Of a stretch of DNA of 39,279 nucleotides, positions 1 through 8,816 are shown piece after piece. A program made the translations under genes and the position numbers. The stretch is taken from assembly GCA_047514575.1 (NCBI GenBank), contig JAKZYH010000181.1, forward strand, positions 1-39,279. Reading direction: 5' to 3'. The stretch is from CAUZIZ01 sp047514575. Lineage in GTDB: Bacteria; Acidobacteriota; UBA6911; RPQK01; JAJDTT01. Position 1 is the stretch's first letter. Each line of letters opens with the position of its first letter. Below the pieces are notes generated by a model. That model ran no database searches, was not told the DNA's origin, and saw only the letters and a list, made by a program, of their open reading frames with translations.

Positions 1-125
1 CTCGCTAACGATTCAAGTCGTTCGCGGCTCTGTTGGACTGGGTTTTCTGTTGTTGGCATTCGGCCCCGTTTCGCCGCACTGGCCCGGGAGTGGAGACCTG
101 CGACCTGCGACTTGCGACCTCTTGT

Positions 126-1145
126 TCAAGCCACCGAAAGATATGCCCTGATATTGCACAGGTGCTGGACGAATTCTGCCGTGATCAGGATGTTGTCGCC
201 GACCGTGGGTTCAGGACTCCAGAATTTGGTGTTTTCCCAGTGGCCGTCCTCCAGTTGGTGCTCCACGAACCAATCTCCCAGGCGAATCGTCCATTCTCGG
301 AACTGTTCTTCTCGTGTGGCGACATAGAGGAGGCCCGATCCCCATCCTGACTTGCAAAGCTGCTTGGAGTCGAACTGACATTCGTCGCTGGTCATTGAGA
401 ATCTCTGGTATTCCCGAGCCAGGTCGAGCCACTGGGTGTCGCCGGTGGCCATGTAAAGCTGGGAGAGAAAGGCGGCGGCGATGCCCCCGTTGAAGTGGTG
501 TTGCCAGGGTTCGTCCTTCTTGGTGACGTAGAAGGCCTCCTGGTCTTCTGGGTAATTCTGAACCAAGCCCTGGGAGCGGCTGTAGACGGCATAGAGTCTC
601 TTCTCCGGTTCCGGCTGCAGGTCCCAGAGCCGTTGGAACCACTCGCCAGCCTTGATGGAGGCCTCCACCCGACCCGTGAGCGCAAAGCTCATACCCGCCT
701 GAGCGGTGGGGAAGAGCTCCTGCTCAGCGTCCTCACTCCGGTCAGAGCGGGTGGCGTAGAACCCTCCGGTCTGGGGGTCCTGCCAGGTCGACAGCTGCTC
801 GGTGCCGCGGCGCACCAGATCGATCCGTCCCAGCAGGCTGGAGCCGAAGATCAGACAGGCGAGTGGATAGGAGCCATAGCGTGGATCCTCGGGGCCTTGT
901 GTCGAGATTCCCTCCAGGCGACCCTCCGGGGTCATCATGTTGTGATCGATCCAATCCAGCAGGCAGTGGCCCGCCGAGACTTCCCCCATAAGCGCGAAGG
1001 CCCAGGGTACCCGGTAGTAGAAGATTCGTTCTTCGACGGGTCCCACTGAGCCGTCTGGATTGATGTGATTCAGAATCCAGTCAGTCCCAATACGGCACGC
1101 CTTTGCGTAGGTCTCGAGCTTGGCGTCGATGTCAATTGTCAGCAT
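126..1145 (-). CDS. Uncharacterised alpha/alpha-toroid protein
   Basis: A 339-residue soluble protein with no signal peptide or membrane segment. It is built of repeated helical segments rich in aromatic residues, joined by short Gly/Asp turns (YRVPWAFALMGE, GWGSGLLYVAT, LEDGHWENTKFW). This pattern resembles alpha/alpha-barrel folds such as six-hairpin glycosidase-like and terpenoid-cyclase-like proteins. I see no catalytic motif that would name a reaction, so the function is unknown. The start at 1145 is preferred over an in-frame upstream ATG at 1193 because GGGAGGAG lies directly before it. It is the last of three minus-strand genes, 175 bases after ggt, with a hairpin in the gap, so it may have its own transcript. 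The gene is certain as a coding region; the fold call is inference. Confidence 0.75.
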   Translation of the reverse strand: MLTIDIDAKLETYAKACRIGTDWILNHINPDGSVGPVEERIFYYRVPWAFALMGEVSAGHCLLDWIDHNMMTPEGRLEGISTQGPEDPRYGSYPLACLIFGSSLLGRIDLVRRGTEQLSTWQDPQTGGFYATRSDRSEDAEQELFPTAQAGMSFALTGRVEASIKAGEWFQRLWDLQPEPEKRLYAVYSRSQGLVQNYPEDQEAFYVTKKDEPWQHHFNGGIAAAFLSQLYMATGDTQWLDLAREYQRFSMTSDECQFDSKQLCKSGWGSGLLYVATREEQFREWTIRLGDWFVEHQLEDGHWENTKFWSPEPTVGDNILITAEFVQHLCNIRAYLSVA

Positions 1146-1289
1146 GGCTCCTCCCGTTACCAGCGAATATACTCGAAGCGATGGAAGAGACACAACATCT
1201 AGCCGCTCACTGTTTTTTGGCCTACGTAGCTTTGGCCTCCAGGCCGAAGTTCTCCTGTCGAGCCGTTGGCTCGAAAGACGGCGGCCTGG

Positions 1290-1311
1290 AGCCCACCGCC
1301 ACTAGTGGGCT
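1290..1311 (-). terminator. Possible hairpin terminator after ggt
   Basis: A perfect 7-bp stem (AGCCCAC / GTGGGCT) with an 8-base loop lies just downstream of the ggt stop codon on the minus strand. There is no clear U-tract, so it may be only an RNA hairpin between ggt and the next gene. Confidence 0.3.
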
Positions 1312-1320
1312 TCACAAAAC

Positions 1321-3117
1321 CTACCATCCCAGCGCGTAGCAGCATCTGCGAGGATCCGATCCGGTAGCCATAACGCCAGTTTCGGGATCGCGGCGAGCGA
1401 TGGTGGCTCCCATTCCACAGACCGTGGAGGGTACCAACCGATGTCCCAGGGCCCGGAGCTGCTCCCAGGTGGACTCGGAGAATCCGTCTTCCAGGGAGAG
1501 TTGACCCGGCAGACACTCATGCGGATGGAAGGAGTTGGGAGCAGAGTCGCAGCCGAAGCGCGGAGCTTCGATGGCCTGCTGGGGATCCATGTCGAAGACC
1601 AGGGTATTGAGCATCAGCTGGAGGTTGGCCTGGGCTTGATGATCTCCTCCAGGACAACCGAAGGTGATGACCGGAGTTCCGCCTTTGAGCACCAGGTAAT
1701 TGACCAGAGTGGTGCGAGGGCGCTTGCCCGGGACCAGCACGTTGGGATGCCCTTCCGCCAACTGGAACATCTCGATCCGGGTGCTGAGAGCGAAACCCAG
1801 CTCCGGGAAGAAAACTGATTTCCCGAAAGAGCCCCCACTGGGCGTAGCGCAGACTAGGTTGCCCTCCCGATCGACAGCTGCGATGTGAGTGGTGCCCTGC
1901 TCCTGCGAGGAGGGGGCTCCCGGTGCGCCCGCTGGTCTGGAGCTGTTTGGAAGAGGAGCCGGAGGCCGATCTTCTTCGGAATGCAACCAGGGGTCTCCGG
2001 GCGGAGGCAGCTGCGGCTGTGCGCGATCGGGATCGATGAGGCGGGAGCGACGCAAGGCGTATTCCTTGGAGAGGAGGCCGTCCAGGGGGATCGCCGCGAA
2101 CTCGGGGTCGCCGAAGTGGGCTTCGCGGTCGGCCAGCGCCAACTTGAGGGCTTCCACCACCGTGTGAACGTAGGTCGGCGAATTGTGTCCCATGGACTTC
2201 AGGTCCAAGTGCTCGAGCATGTTGAGTGTCAGTTGGAGTACCGAGGCCTGAGACCAGGTGCTTTGGCCACAGATTTCGTATCCCAGGAAACTCGTGCGTG
2301 CGGGATCCTCGAACCGGGCCTGGTATGTGTCCAAGTCTTCCAGCTCTAGAACACCACCAACTCTTTTCGAGGACTCCACCAGAGTCCGAGCCAGGTCGCC
2401 CCGGTAGAAGTCGTCCCGGGCCGACCGAATGCCGTCGAGTCTTTGACCCGAAGCCCCACATGCCGCCAGGCTCTCGAGGGTCGTTGCCAGGCCTGGCTGC
2501 CGCAACAGTGCCCCGGGTCGGGGAAGGGATCCTCGATCGTAGAAAATCTCTGAGCCTCCTGGGGGATACAGCGCAAACTGCTCGCGGGTCGCCTGGGAGT
2601 CGAGGGCGTCGATCATGTACTCGTAGTGCGGAAATCCACCCCTGGCCAGCCGAATGGCCGGCTCCAGAACGCGCGGTAGACTCAAGGTCCCGTACCGCTC
2701 CAGCAGTGAAAAATAGGCACCAACTGCTCCCGGAACGGTGAAGGACAGGTGGGCCAGGGAACCGGGTCCTGTAGGGATACAATCGAGTCCCTGGTCCTGG
2801 TAGAAGTCAACCGTGGCCCGAGCCGGAGCCTGGCCCTGACCGCTCAAGGAGAGAAGGTCGCCACTGGCGGCGTGGTGAAACATGAACACTGACTCGGCAC
2901 CTAGCGAGTAGGACGCGATTGGCTCGGTGACCGCAGCGGCGAAGCTCGCGGCAACCACCGCGTCAAAGGCATTTCCACCGGCGAGCAGCATCTGCATTCC
3001 AGCCATCGAGGTCAGGTAATGACCGCTGGAAATCAGTCCCTCGGTGGCGTAGATAACGGGTCGCCCGGTGAGAGGGCGTCCCCCGGCATCGGTCTGAGCT
3101 TTGAGTGGTTTTTCCAT
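1321..3117 (-). CDS. ggt: Gamma-glutamyltranspeptidase family protein
   Basis: A 598-residue N-terminal-nucleophile hydrolase that transfers or hydrolyses gamma-glutamyl groups from glutathione and related amides. The family is made as a proenzyme that cleaves itself before a catalytic threonine; here that motif is GTTHIAAVDREGN, with Thr409 as the expected nucleophile and new N-terminus of the small subunit. The small subunit also keeps the family signature PGKRPRTTLVNYLVLKGG followed by CPGGDHQAQAN. The large subunit starts with the usual GGNAFDAVVAASFAAAV segment. The glycine-rich stretch after it (normally GIGGGGF) reads YSLGAESVFMF, so this is a divergent branch and the substrate is uncertain. 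I see no signal peptide, unlike E. coli Ggt, so a cytoplasmic location is possible. Length is normal for the family. Confidence 0.9.
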   Translation of the reverse strand: MEKPLKAQTDAGGRPLTGRPVIYATEGLISSGHYLTSMAGMQMLLAGGNAFDAVVAASFAAAVTEPIASYSLGAESVFMFHHAASGDLLSLSGQGQAPARATVDFYQDQGLDCIPTGPGSLAHLSFTVPGAVGAYFSLLERYGTLSLPRVLEPAIRLARGGFPHYEYMIDALDSQATREQFALYPPGGSEIFYDRGSLPRPGALLRQPGLATTLESLAACGASGQRLDGIRSARDDFYRGDLARTLVESSKRVGGVLELEDLDTYQARFEDPARTSFLGYEICGQSTWSQASVLQLTLNMLEHLDLKSMGHNSPTYVHTVVEALKLALADREAHFGDPEFAAIPLDGLLSKEYALRRSRLIDPDRAQPQLPPPGDPWLHSEEDRPPAPLPNSSRPAGAPGAPSSQEQGTTHIAAVDREGNLVCATPSGGSFGKSVFFPELGFALSTRIEMFQLAEGHPNVLVPGKRPRTTLVNYLVLKGGTPVITFGCPGGDHQAQANLQLMLNTLVFDMDPQQAIEAPRFGCDSAPNSFHPHECLPGQLSLEDGFSESTWEQLRALGHRLVPSTVCGMGATIARRDPETGVMATGSDPRRCCYALGW

Positions 3118-3158
3118 GGCGACGAATCCTACTGAATATGCTCCGAAAAGGGGAGTCG

Positions 3159-5399
3159 TTACCGTTTAGGGTGGCGGCTCAAGGCAGCAATTTCCTCACC
3201 GCTGAGGACCCTCCTCACCACCAGGATGTCGTCGACCCATCCCCGGAGCTGATTGTCGGGCGGCGCCGTAACCTTGTCCCGGTAGGTGATTAAGCGGCCT
3301 CCTTGATCCTCTCCTACCCTGAGATTGGCTGCCAGATGGATCCCCGCCTCTGAGGAAGAACCTGGAGGCCGGCGCAGATCGATGATCGAACCGTCATAGT
3401 AGAGGTGCATCGTCCCCGCACTGATGCGTTTCGAAGCAACCTCGTATCCGTCGAGATAGAGCTTCACTTCCCCCCGATCGTGAGTCGCCGCAAAATGGTG
3501 GTAGCGTCCATCACGGAAGAAGCGCGGTCTTGACTGCACCCTTTGTCCGTTGAGGGTGAGGGAAAGGGTGCCGACACTTGGGTTCACGTCGAAGATCAGC
3601 TCGCCGCTAACGGGAGTGCCGCTGCCGCGATGGGTGCTGAACAGTCGAGCCATTTTCTGTTCTTCGGTGCGCATCCGGGCCGCCAGGCTGAACTGGGTTC
3701 CCAGGTGGGAGGTGCCCAGGATTTCGAACGTATCTAGGGTGTTTCCGTCTCCCCTGAAATGCAGGGCCGATCCCCCTCGCGCCGATGGATCGGGATCGGG
3801 AGCCACGAGAACCCGGTTGTGGAAACGGGCCTGCTGTAGACCGTCCTCCGCCTCCTCATCGGTAGCCGTGGTCCCTTCGTCCTTTTCGAAGGTGAAAGAG
3901 ACCTCCAAGGGAGACTTCGGAGTCTTCAACAGCACCTTCTCTCCGGCTCTAAAGGAGTACAGGGCGGCATTGACCAGCAGAAAGCGAAATCGGATGCTGT
4001 CTTGCGTCTTGGGCAGGTCGCTTCGAGAGCCCCAGGTTACCTTTTGATCGACGGAGTCGACTGCAACCGGATCGCAGTCGTCCCGGGAGTATCCGTCGAT
4101 GACGTTGCCCTCGCGATCCAGCACCTCGACCTTCACCCAACCCCCACTAGCATCGGTGTTCAGGTGCAACTCGCCGTCGCTCCCGATGAGGGGCCTGGTG
4201 GTGACTGTCCCCATTTGGTCGCCGGCGTCGAGCGAGGCGAAGCCATCCTTCCTCAGCGTCGCCAATCCGATGGCGCCCTGGCCTTTCCCGGTGTGATACT
4301 CGTTGAAACCACCGTAGTAGAGGCGGATCTTGTCCCCTTCAACCAGAGGCTGATTCAAGGTCGCGATCGTACCCTCATCCCAGCTGCCGGCCTCGCCTAA
4401 GGGCAGGATAGGCGGTCGATCACCCTCCTGCCTCGTCCAGTGAACTCTGTCATGGCTGCTGACGAGTTCGGTGAAGATTCGACCCTCGTTCTTGCCATCC
4501 TCGATTCTGAAGATCCACAAAAATCCCAGATAGCTGGACTCGTAGGCAAAGGCACTGAGACCATAGAGATCGGTGTGCTGCCCGTCCTTCGTCACCCAAC
4601 GGTCGTCTACTTCGTCAGGAACCAGAATCAACTCCGCTGGAGGCCATTCTTCGAAGTCGGTGGTGCTGGTGAAGCCTATGCAACGCCGGCGATAGCCTCG
4701 CACTGGAGCAAAGGTCTTCGGATAGCCCAGGTAGCGTTCGGTATGAGGATCCCAGACGAAGTTCCCGACATCACCCGGATCCACCAGGACGGGGTTTTCT
4801 TTTACTTCGGTCCAGCGGATGCCGTCCGGCGAATAGGCCGCCCAGAAACCGCTAGTCACGTGATCGGGCGGCGTGCGACCGTAGTCATAGTTGATCAACT
4901 TATAGCGTTTCTGCGGATCCGGTTCCCAGGGAGTGTGAATAACCTGGGGCATGTGATCTTCCTTGGATCGCCAGAAGATGAGGTTGTTTTCGGTCGTCCC
5001 GTCCCATTCCACCAGCCCCAGGTTGGGTTTGTCCCAGTTGATGCCATCCTGGCTGGTGGCATACAGGTTGAGATATCCGTCGGCCGAAGCGTGATACCAG
5101 AGGCGGTAGCCCAGGCCCTCCTCATGAGGCAGAACGGTTCCGTAGACGAATACACGATTCTCTTCCCAGGGCTTGTCTCCCGTGAGCACCGGATTGCCGG
5201 AGTACTTCTCGAAGGGATGATAAGTCCTGGTCAGCCCCTCCCTGGTCTCCACCAGATGGTCATCGACGAACAGCTGCCAGGGGCCGCTGAGGTCTCCAAG
5301 AGACCGGGATTCAAGCGGGGCCTCTAGAGCTTTCTCGGAAGCTGTACAAGCACCATAGATGAGCAAGAAGAGCGCAAGGAATCCCAGGCGATTTTTCAT
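3159..5399 (-). CDS. Lipoprotein with propeller-like and LamG-like domains
   Basis: A 746-residue exported lipoprotein. The N-terminus has MKNR, a hydrophobic stretch and the lipobox IYGAC, placing the lipidated Cys at residue 18. Residues about 40-400 hold repeated aromatic strand motifs (YRLWYHASADGY, GFWAAYSPDGIRW, DPHTERYLGYPKTF, IRLYYGGFNEYH), as in five-bladed beta-propeller glycosidases of the GH32/GH43 type. I could not place a full set of catalytic acids, so hydrolase activity is only a guess. Residues about 540-740 look like a LamG/concanavalin-like jelly roll, with FRDGRYHHFAATHDRGEVKL and a C-terminal WVDDILVVRR strand. The start at 5399 is chosen because GGGGGAAAG precedes it and it begins the signal peptide directly; an upstream ATG at 5423 has no such site. 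A role in surface polysaccharide binding or breakdown is inferred. Confidence 0.8.
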   Translation of the reverse strand: MKNRLGFLALFLLIYGACTASEKALEAPLESRSLGDLSGPWQLFVDDHLVETREGLTRTYHPFEKYSGNPVLTGDKPWEENRVFVYGTVLPHEEGLGYRLWYHASADGYLNLYATSQDGINWDKPNLGLVEWDGTTENNLIFWRSKEDHMPQVIHTPWEPDPQKRYKLINYDYGRTPPDHVTSGFWAAYSPDGIRWTEVKENPVLVDPGDVGNFVWDPHTERYLGYPKTFAPVRGYRRRCIGFTSTTDFEEWPPAELILVPDEVDDRWVTKDGQHTDLYGLSAFAYESSYLGFLWIFRIEDGKNEGRIFTELVSSHDRVHWTRQEGDRPPILPLGEAGSWDEGTIATLNQPLVEGDKIRLYYGGFNEYHTGKGQGAIGLATLRKDGFASLDAGDQMGTVTTRPLIGSDGELHLNTDASGGWVKVEVLDREGNVIDGYSRDDCDPVAVDSVDQKVTWGSRSDLPKTQDSIRFRFLLVNAALYSFRAGEKVLLKTPKSPLEVSFTFEKDEGTTATDEEAEDGLQQARFHNRVLVAPDPDPSARGGSALHFRGDGNTLDTFEILGTSHLGTQFSLAARMRTEEQKMARLFSTHRGSGTPVSGELIFDVNPSVGTLSLTLNGQRVQSRPRFFRDGRYHHFAATHDRGEVKLYLDGYEVASKRISAGTMHLYYDGSIIDLRRPPGSSSEAGIHLAANLRVGEDQGGRLITYRDKVTAPPDNQLRGWVDDILVVRRVLSGEEIAALSRHPKR

Positions 5400-5666
5400 G
5401 ATCTTTCCCCCCTGGCCCCTCATTTGATGACATTCCGGGTCCCACTATCAAGCGTCCGACGATCGGGAGGCGCGCTGAGAGAGCTCGCGGCGCAACACCG
5501 ATACGGCCACAGAGGTGTTCCAAGCTAGAGCGGAAAGGGGATCTTGCGCCGCGGGCCGATTCGAAATACCCTACCTCAGCCTGATCCGAAGGCCCCGGTT
5601 TTTAACGTATATCGGGTGAGAAGACCCATTTTAGATGTTCTTGTTCTTCCAGGATTTGAGGGCAAG
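5400..5666. other. Divergent intergenic region
   Basis: A 267-base gap between the minus-strand lipoprotein gene and the plus-strand amidohydrolase gene. It must hold promoters in both directions. I see no convincing -35/-10 pair, repeat or RNA structure in it; only a TTTTTAACGTATATC stretch near 5600 is AT-rich. Confidence 0.4.
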
Positions 5667-7230
5667 ATGTTCGACCTGATCATAAAGAATGGCACCCTGA
5701 TCGATGGTAGCGGAGCCCCTCGTTATCGAGCGGACGTGGGAATAGATAAGGATCGCGTTCAGCAAATCGGCGATTTGAAGGAGGCCGAAGCCGGGCGCAT
5801 GATTGATGCAGGCGGCAAGATCGTTGCTCCAGGGTTCGTGGATGTCCACAATCACTCGGATGCCTGGTTGCTGAAGAAACCCCACATGTTTTCCAAGACC
5901 AGTCAGGGGTTTACGTCCGAAGTCATCATGGCGGACGGGATTTCCTATGCCCCCGTCAATAGGCACACCGCCCATCATTGGATCTACTATCTACGGTCAC
6001 TCAACGCACTGCGTTTCGAAGAGTACCAGGGCTGGGAGACCCTGGCCGATTACATGTCGTTGTTGGATGGTAGCAATGTGCAGAACAGCATCCCCCACAT
6101 ACCCTACGCCAACGTGCGGGCCCTCGCCTGTGGGTTTGGCTCGCGCCGTCCCGATGACAAGCAAGATGGAGCTAATCCAGGGGGAAATCGAAAAGGGTAT
6201 GGAAGCCGGCGCGGTGGGGATCTCGCCTGGATTGGACTACATCGTTGAATGCTTCGCTAGCACCGACGAACTCGTGGAGGCCTGTCAGGTTATGTCACCC
6301 GTGAGAGGCCTCTACGTGACGCACATGCGCTACAAGAAAGGGATTATGAGGGCTCTCGCAGAAGCGGTCGAGATCGGGAAGCGAGCCGATGTCCCCGTCC
6401 ATATCTCGCACCTGAAGGCCTCCGACGCTCGAGAGGCGGAAGAGATATTGACCTATGTAGACAGCGTTGCGACCCAGGAGGTCGACTTCTCTTTCGATGT
6501 CTACCCCTACCTGGCCGGCTCCACAATGCTGAACTTCTTTTTACCCTACGAAGTCTGGGAGGAGGGCCCTTTGTTTGCTCTCGCTAGACTCCAGGAGCCG
6601 CTCATCCGGGACAAGATTTTCACCAGCCCAGGTCGCTTTTCGCTGGAGAAGTTGGTGATTGCGTGGGTCGCCAGCAAAGAGAACAGTCACTACCAGGGGA
6701 TGACGCTTGGAGAGTATTTCTCCAGCACGAAGCTCCCGCCAGTCGATGCCTTCTGCGATCTACTGATCGAGGAGGGTCTGGCCGTTCTTGCGGTAAGCCC
6801 GGGCAGTGAGGAGGGCGTAATCGCACCTTTGCTCGCTCATCCTTGCTACATGCTGGGCTCCGACGGTATCTATCAGGAAGGCGGAGTCATTCACCCCAGA
6901 CAGTATGGTTCGGCGACTCGACTTCTCGGACCCTGCGTCCGAGATGAGAAGCTGTTTTCCCTGGAGCAGGCGGTGCAAAAGCTGAGTGGTATCCCGGCAC
7001 GGCGGTTCGGTCTTCGCCAGCGGGGAACCGTCGAAGAAGGAAACTACGCCGATCTGGTTGTTTTTGACGAAGCCCAGGTTTGCGATCAAGCCAGCTTCGA
7101 AGACCCCCATCAGTATTCGGTCGGCATCGAACATGTCCTGGTTAACGGTGTGCCCATCATCGAAGGGAGTCAGCCTGTCCCCAACCTCTCCACACCCCTG
7201 CCAGGCCGGGCGCTCAGTTTTGGCGGCTGA
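5667..7230 (+). pseudogene. N-acyl-D-amino-acid deacylase family amidohydrolase, frameshifted
   Basis: A metal-dependent amidohydrolase of the D-aminoacylase branch, which removes acyl groups from N-acyl-D-amino acids. The N-terminal part (5667 to about 6150) gives MFDLIIKNGTLIDGSGAPRY and the metal motif DVHNHSD. The rest, from about 6154, continues in the +1 frame with EAGAVGISPGLDYI, VTHMRYKK, VPVHISHLKASD, the GSDG aspartate motif and the usual C-terminal ADLVVFD and VLVNGVPIIEG. Removing one C from the CCC at 6150-6152 joins the two parts into GFGSRRPMTSKMELIQGE, which fits the family, so a one-base insertion is the simplest explanation. It could be a real mutation or a sequencing error. 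The start at 5667 has AGGATTTGAGGG upstream. A CTGTCCCC motif lies near the 3' end (7175-7182). Confidence 0.8.
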
Positions 7231-7272
7231 AGAGGAGCCGGTGCGATCTTCTTGTGCTTCGTAGGCTCCTCT
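7231..7272 (+). terminator. Possible hairpin after the amidohydrolase gene
   Basis: AGAGGAGCC (7231-7239) and GGCTCCTCT (7264-7272) form a perfect 9-bp inverted repeat starting right after the TGA stop codon. The loop of 24 bases is long and no T-tract follows, so termination is only possible. Confidence 0.3.
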
Positions 7273-7439
7273 CCTTGTAGCTCTGATGCAACAGGTTGTG
7301 GCTTTCGGTTCACACTCAAGGCTCTGCCCAAGCCGGAGAGTGCCCGCTAGGAACGGGTCTTCGGTCTGGTTGTGTTCTTGCATCAAGAAAAGTCCTTCGG
7401 ATTCTCGAAGTCTTCGAAACGGGGAGCTGGAAAGCAGAG

Positions 7440-8312
7440 ATGCAAACCACGATCAAGGGTCCTGTCAAGGTCTCGGGAGTGGGTCTTCATACGGGTTGTC
7501 AGGTCTCACTGGAGTTGAAGCCGGCTCCACAGAACACTGGCATCGTTTTTCGGCGGATCGATCTTCAGAACTTCGAGATCGAGGCCTTACGCAACCACGT
7601 CTCACGCGTGGTACTTGCCACGACGCTGATGAAGCGAGGCGTGATGCTCTCGACAGTAGAGCATATTCTGTCAGCCCTGTACGGGCTCGGACTGGACAAT
7701 GTTTACCTGGATATTGACTCGCTGGAAGTCCCGATTCTGGATGGTTCGGCACTTCCCTTTGTCGAAGCCGTGCTCTCCGTGGGCATCGAGGAGCAGTCGG
7801 ATGAGCGGGTCCTTCTGAAAGTAGACAAGCCGATTCGTCTGGAGGATGGTGAGAAGTTCATCTCGATCGAGCCCTTCCCCACATTTCGGATCTCCTATGA
7901 GATAGAGTTCGCCCATCCGGCCATCGGTCGCCAGGAGATCGACCTGGAAATGAGTCCGGAGAGCTACGCCCGAGAGATTGCCTTTGCCCGAACCTTCGGC
8001 TTCTATGCGGAGGTCAAGCAGCTCCAGGACAAAGGGCTGATTCGGGGCGGATCGTTCGACAACGCCGTGGTCTTAAGTGATGATGGGATCATGAATGGCG
8101 AGCTGAGGGCGCCGGACGAGTTTGTCCGCCACAAGATGTTGGATTTGATCGGTGACGTTTCCCTTTGTGGATGGCCGATTATTGGTCACGTCAAGGCACA
8201 CAAGGCCGGTCACGCCTTGCACACCGCCCTGGCGACGGCCATCTTCCGCAATCCTTCCTTTTTCTCCAGAGTCAAACAGACAGACCCAATCGGGTGCACG
8301 ACACGAAAGTGA
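7440..8312 (+). CDS. lpxC: UDP-3-O-acyl-N-acetylglucosamine deacetylase, C-terminus altered by an IS
   Basis: The zinc enzyme of the committed step of lipid A synthesis, removing acetate from UDP-3-O-acyl-GlcNAc in the cytoplasm. All zinc ligands and key residues are visible: His75 in STVEH, His231 and Asp235 in FVRHKMLDLIGD, and His258 in HKAGHALHT. The N-terminal TIKGPVKVSGVGLHTG is the family signature. The start at 7440 matches the family N-terminus and has GGAAAG upstream. The last six residues (GCTTRK) come from the inverted repeat of the insertion sequence that begins at 8292. Joining the two target duplications restores an end of DPISSQAPSLSA and a stop at 10175-10177, so the native protein would be 293 residues instead of 290. 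The catalytic core is untouched, so the gene is probably still active. Confidence 0.93.
   Translation: MQTTIKGPVKVSGVGLHTGCQVSLELKPAPQNTGIVFRRIDLQNFEIEALRNHVSRVVLATTLMKRGVMLSTVEHILSALYGLGLDNVYLDIDSLEVPILDGSALPFVEAVLSVGIEEQSDERVLLKVDKPIRLEDGEKFISIEPFPTFRISYEIEFAHPAIGRQEIDLEMSPESYAREIAFARTFGFYAEVKQLQDKGLIRGGSFDNAVVLSDDGIMNGELRAPDEFVRHKMLDLIGDVSLCGWPIIGHVKAHKAGHALHTALATAIFRNPSFFSRVKQTDPIGCTTRK
8283..8291 (+). repeat. Left 9-bp target-site duplication of the ISKra4-type element
   Basis: GACCCAATC lies directly before the left inverted repeat and is repeated exactly after the right inverted repeat at 10139-10147. It falls in frame in lpxC as Asp-Pro-Ile. Confidence 0.9.
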
Positions 8313-8355
8313 TGTTGTTGGTAAAGGCCAGAGAACGTCAGGGATTGCAGCTAGA

Positions 8356-8386
8356 CTGTCTGACAGTTATATTAACTGTCAGACAG
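8356..8386 (+). promoter_or_regulatory. Perfect 14-bp palindrome overlapping the IS ribosome site
   Basis: CTGTCTGACAGTTA and its exact reverse complement are separated by TAT. The right arm runs into AGGAGG (8385-8390), the ribosome site of the first IS ORF. In RNA read through from lpxC the stem would form just before and partly over this site. In DNA it could also be a protein-binding operator. Confidence 0.7.
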
Positions 8387-8396
8387 GAGGATTCCC

Positions 8397-8816
8397 ATGT
8401 CCCCAGAGGCTTCCCCTCAGAGCCCACTGGAACCACGGCGCCAACAGTTGAAACAGGCCTTGCTCGAGCTGGGCGATCTGCGTCCCGGATGCCTGGTGGC
8501 ACGCTACCGCCGCTGCGGCAAGGCCAACTGTCACTGTGCCCAGTCCGGGGACCCCGGCCACGGGCCCAGCTTCTCCTTGACCCGTCGCGTGGGCGACAAA
8601 ACCATCACCAAGATCATTCCACCGGGGCCCGCGGTCGAACAGACTCAGGAGCAGATCGCGGAATATCATCGATTGCGGAGCCTGCTCCAGGAGCTGGTGG
8701 AGGTCAGCGAGCAGATTTGTCAGGCCAAACTGGAGGCTCTGCCGGCCCCTACGGGCGAAAAAAAGGGCTCCAAAAGACGCTCGCGCAGGAGGTCCGGCGA
8801 GAAGTCCAGGTCCTGA
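8397..8816 (+). CDS. IS-associated small protein, DUF6788-like
   Basis: A 139-residue basic protein encoded in the element upstream of the transposase. The central part, RPGCLVARYRRCGKANCHCA followed by GHGPSFSLTRRVGDKT, carries the Cys/His pattern of small DUF6788-type proteins often found beside ISKra4-type transposases. It may be a zinc-binding DNA-recognition part of the transposase. The C-terminus is Lys/Arg-rich. The start at 8397 has a strong AGGAGG site. Its stop overlaps the transposase ATG as TGATG at 8814-8818. The codons GAA AAA AAG at 8757-8765 form a canonical A_AAA_AAG slippery site; a -1 shift there leads into the transposase frame, giving a fusion protein. Both coupling and frameshifting are inferred. 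Confidence 0.8.
   Translation: MSPEASPQSPLEPRRQQLKQALLELGDLRPGCLVARYRRCGKANCHCAQSGDPGHGPSFSLTRRVGDKTITKIIPPGPAVEQTQEQIAEYHRLRSLLQELVEVSEQICQAKLEALPAPTGEKKGSKRRSRRRSGEKSRS

Noticed and set aside
1..125. End of a plus-strand gene entering from outside the window
   Set aside because: One frame is open to about position 151 but overlaps the minus-strand gene and shows no family motif. The CCTGCGA-type repeats at 97-120 suggest non-coding DNA.
1517..2782. 421-codon minus-strand ORF overlapping ggt
   Set aside because: Arg/Pro/Gly/Ser-rich shadow frame of ggt, whose own frame has all family motifs.
4440..5327. Long plus-strand ORF of 295 codons opposite the lipoprotein gene
   Set aside because: It is a shadow of the lipoprotein gene, which has a signal peptide, a ribosome site and recognisable domains.
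8165..8815. Upstream extension of the ISKra4 transposase frame into lpxC
   Set aside because: This open stretch covers lpxC and the IS leader in another frame; the real start is at 8816 or by frameshift from the small ORF.
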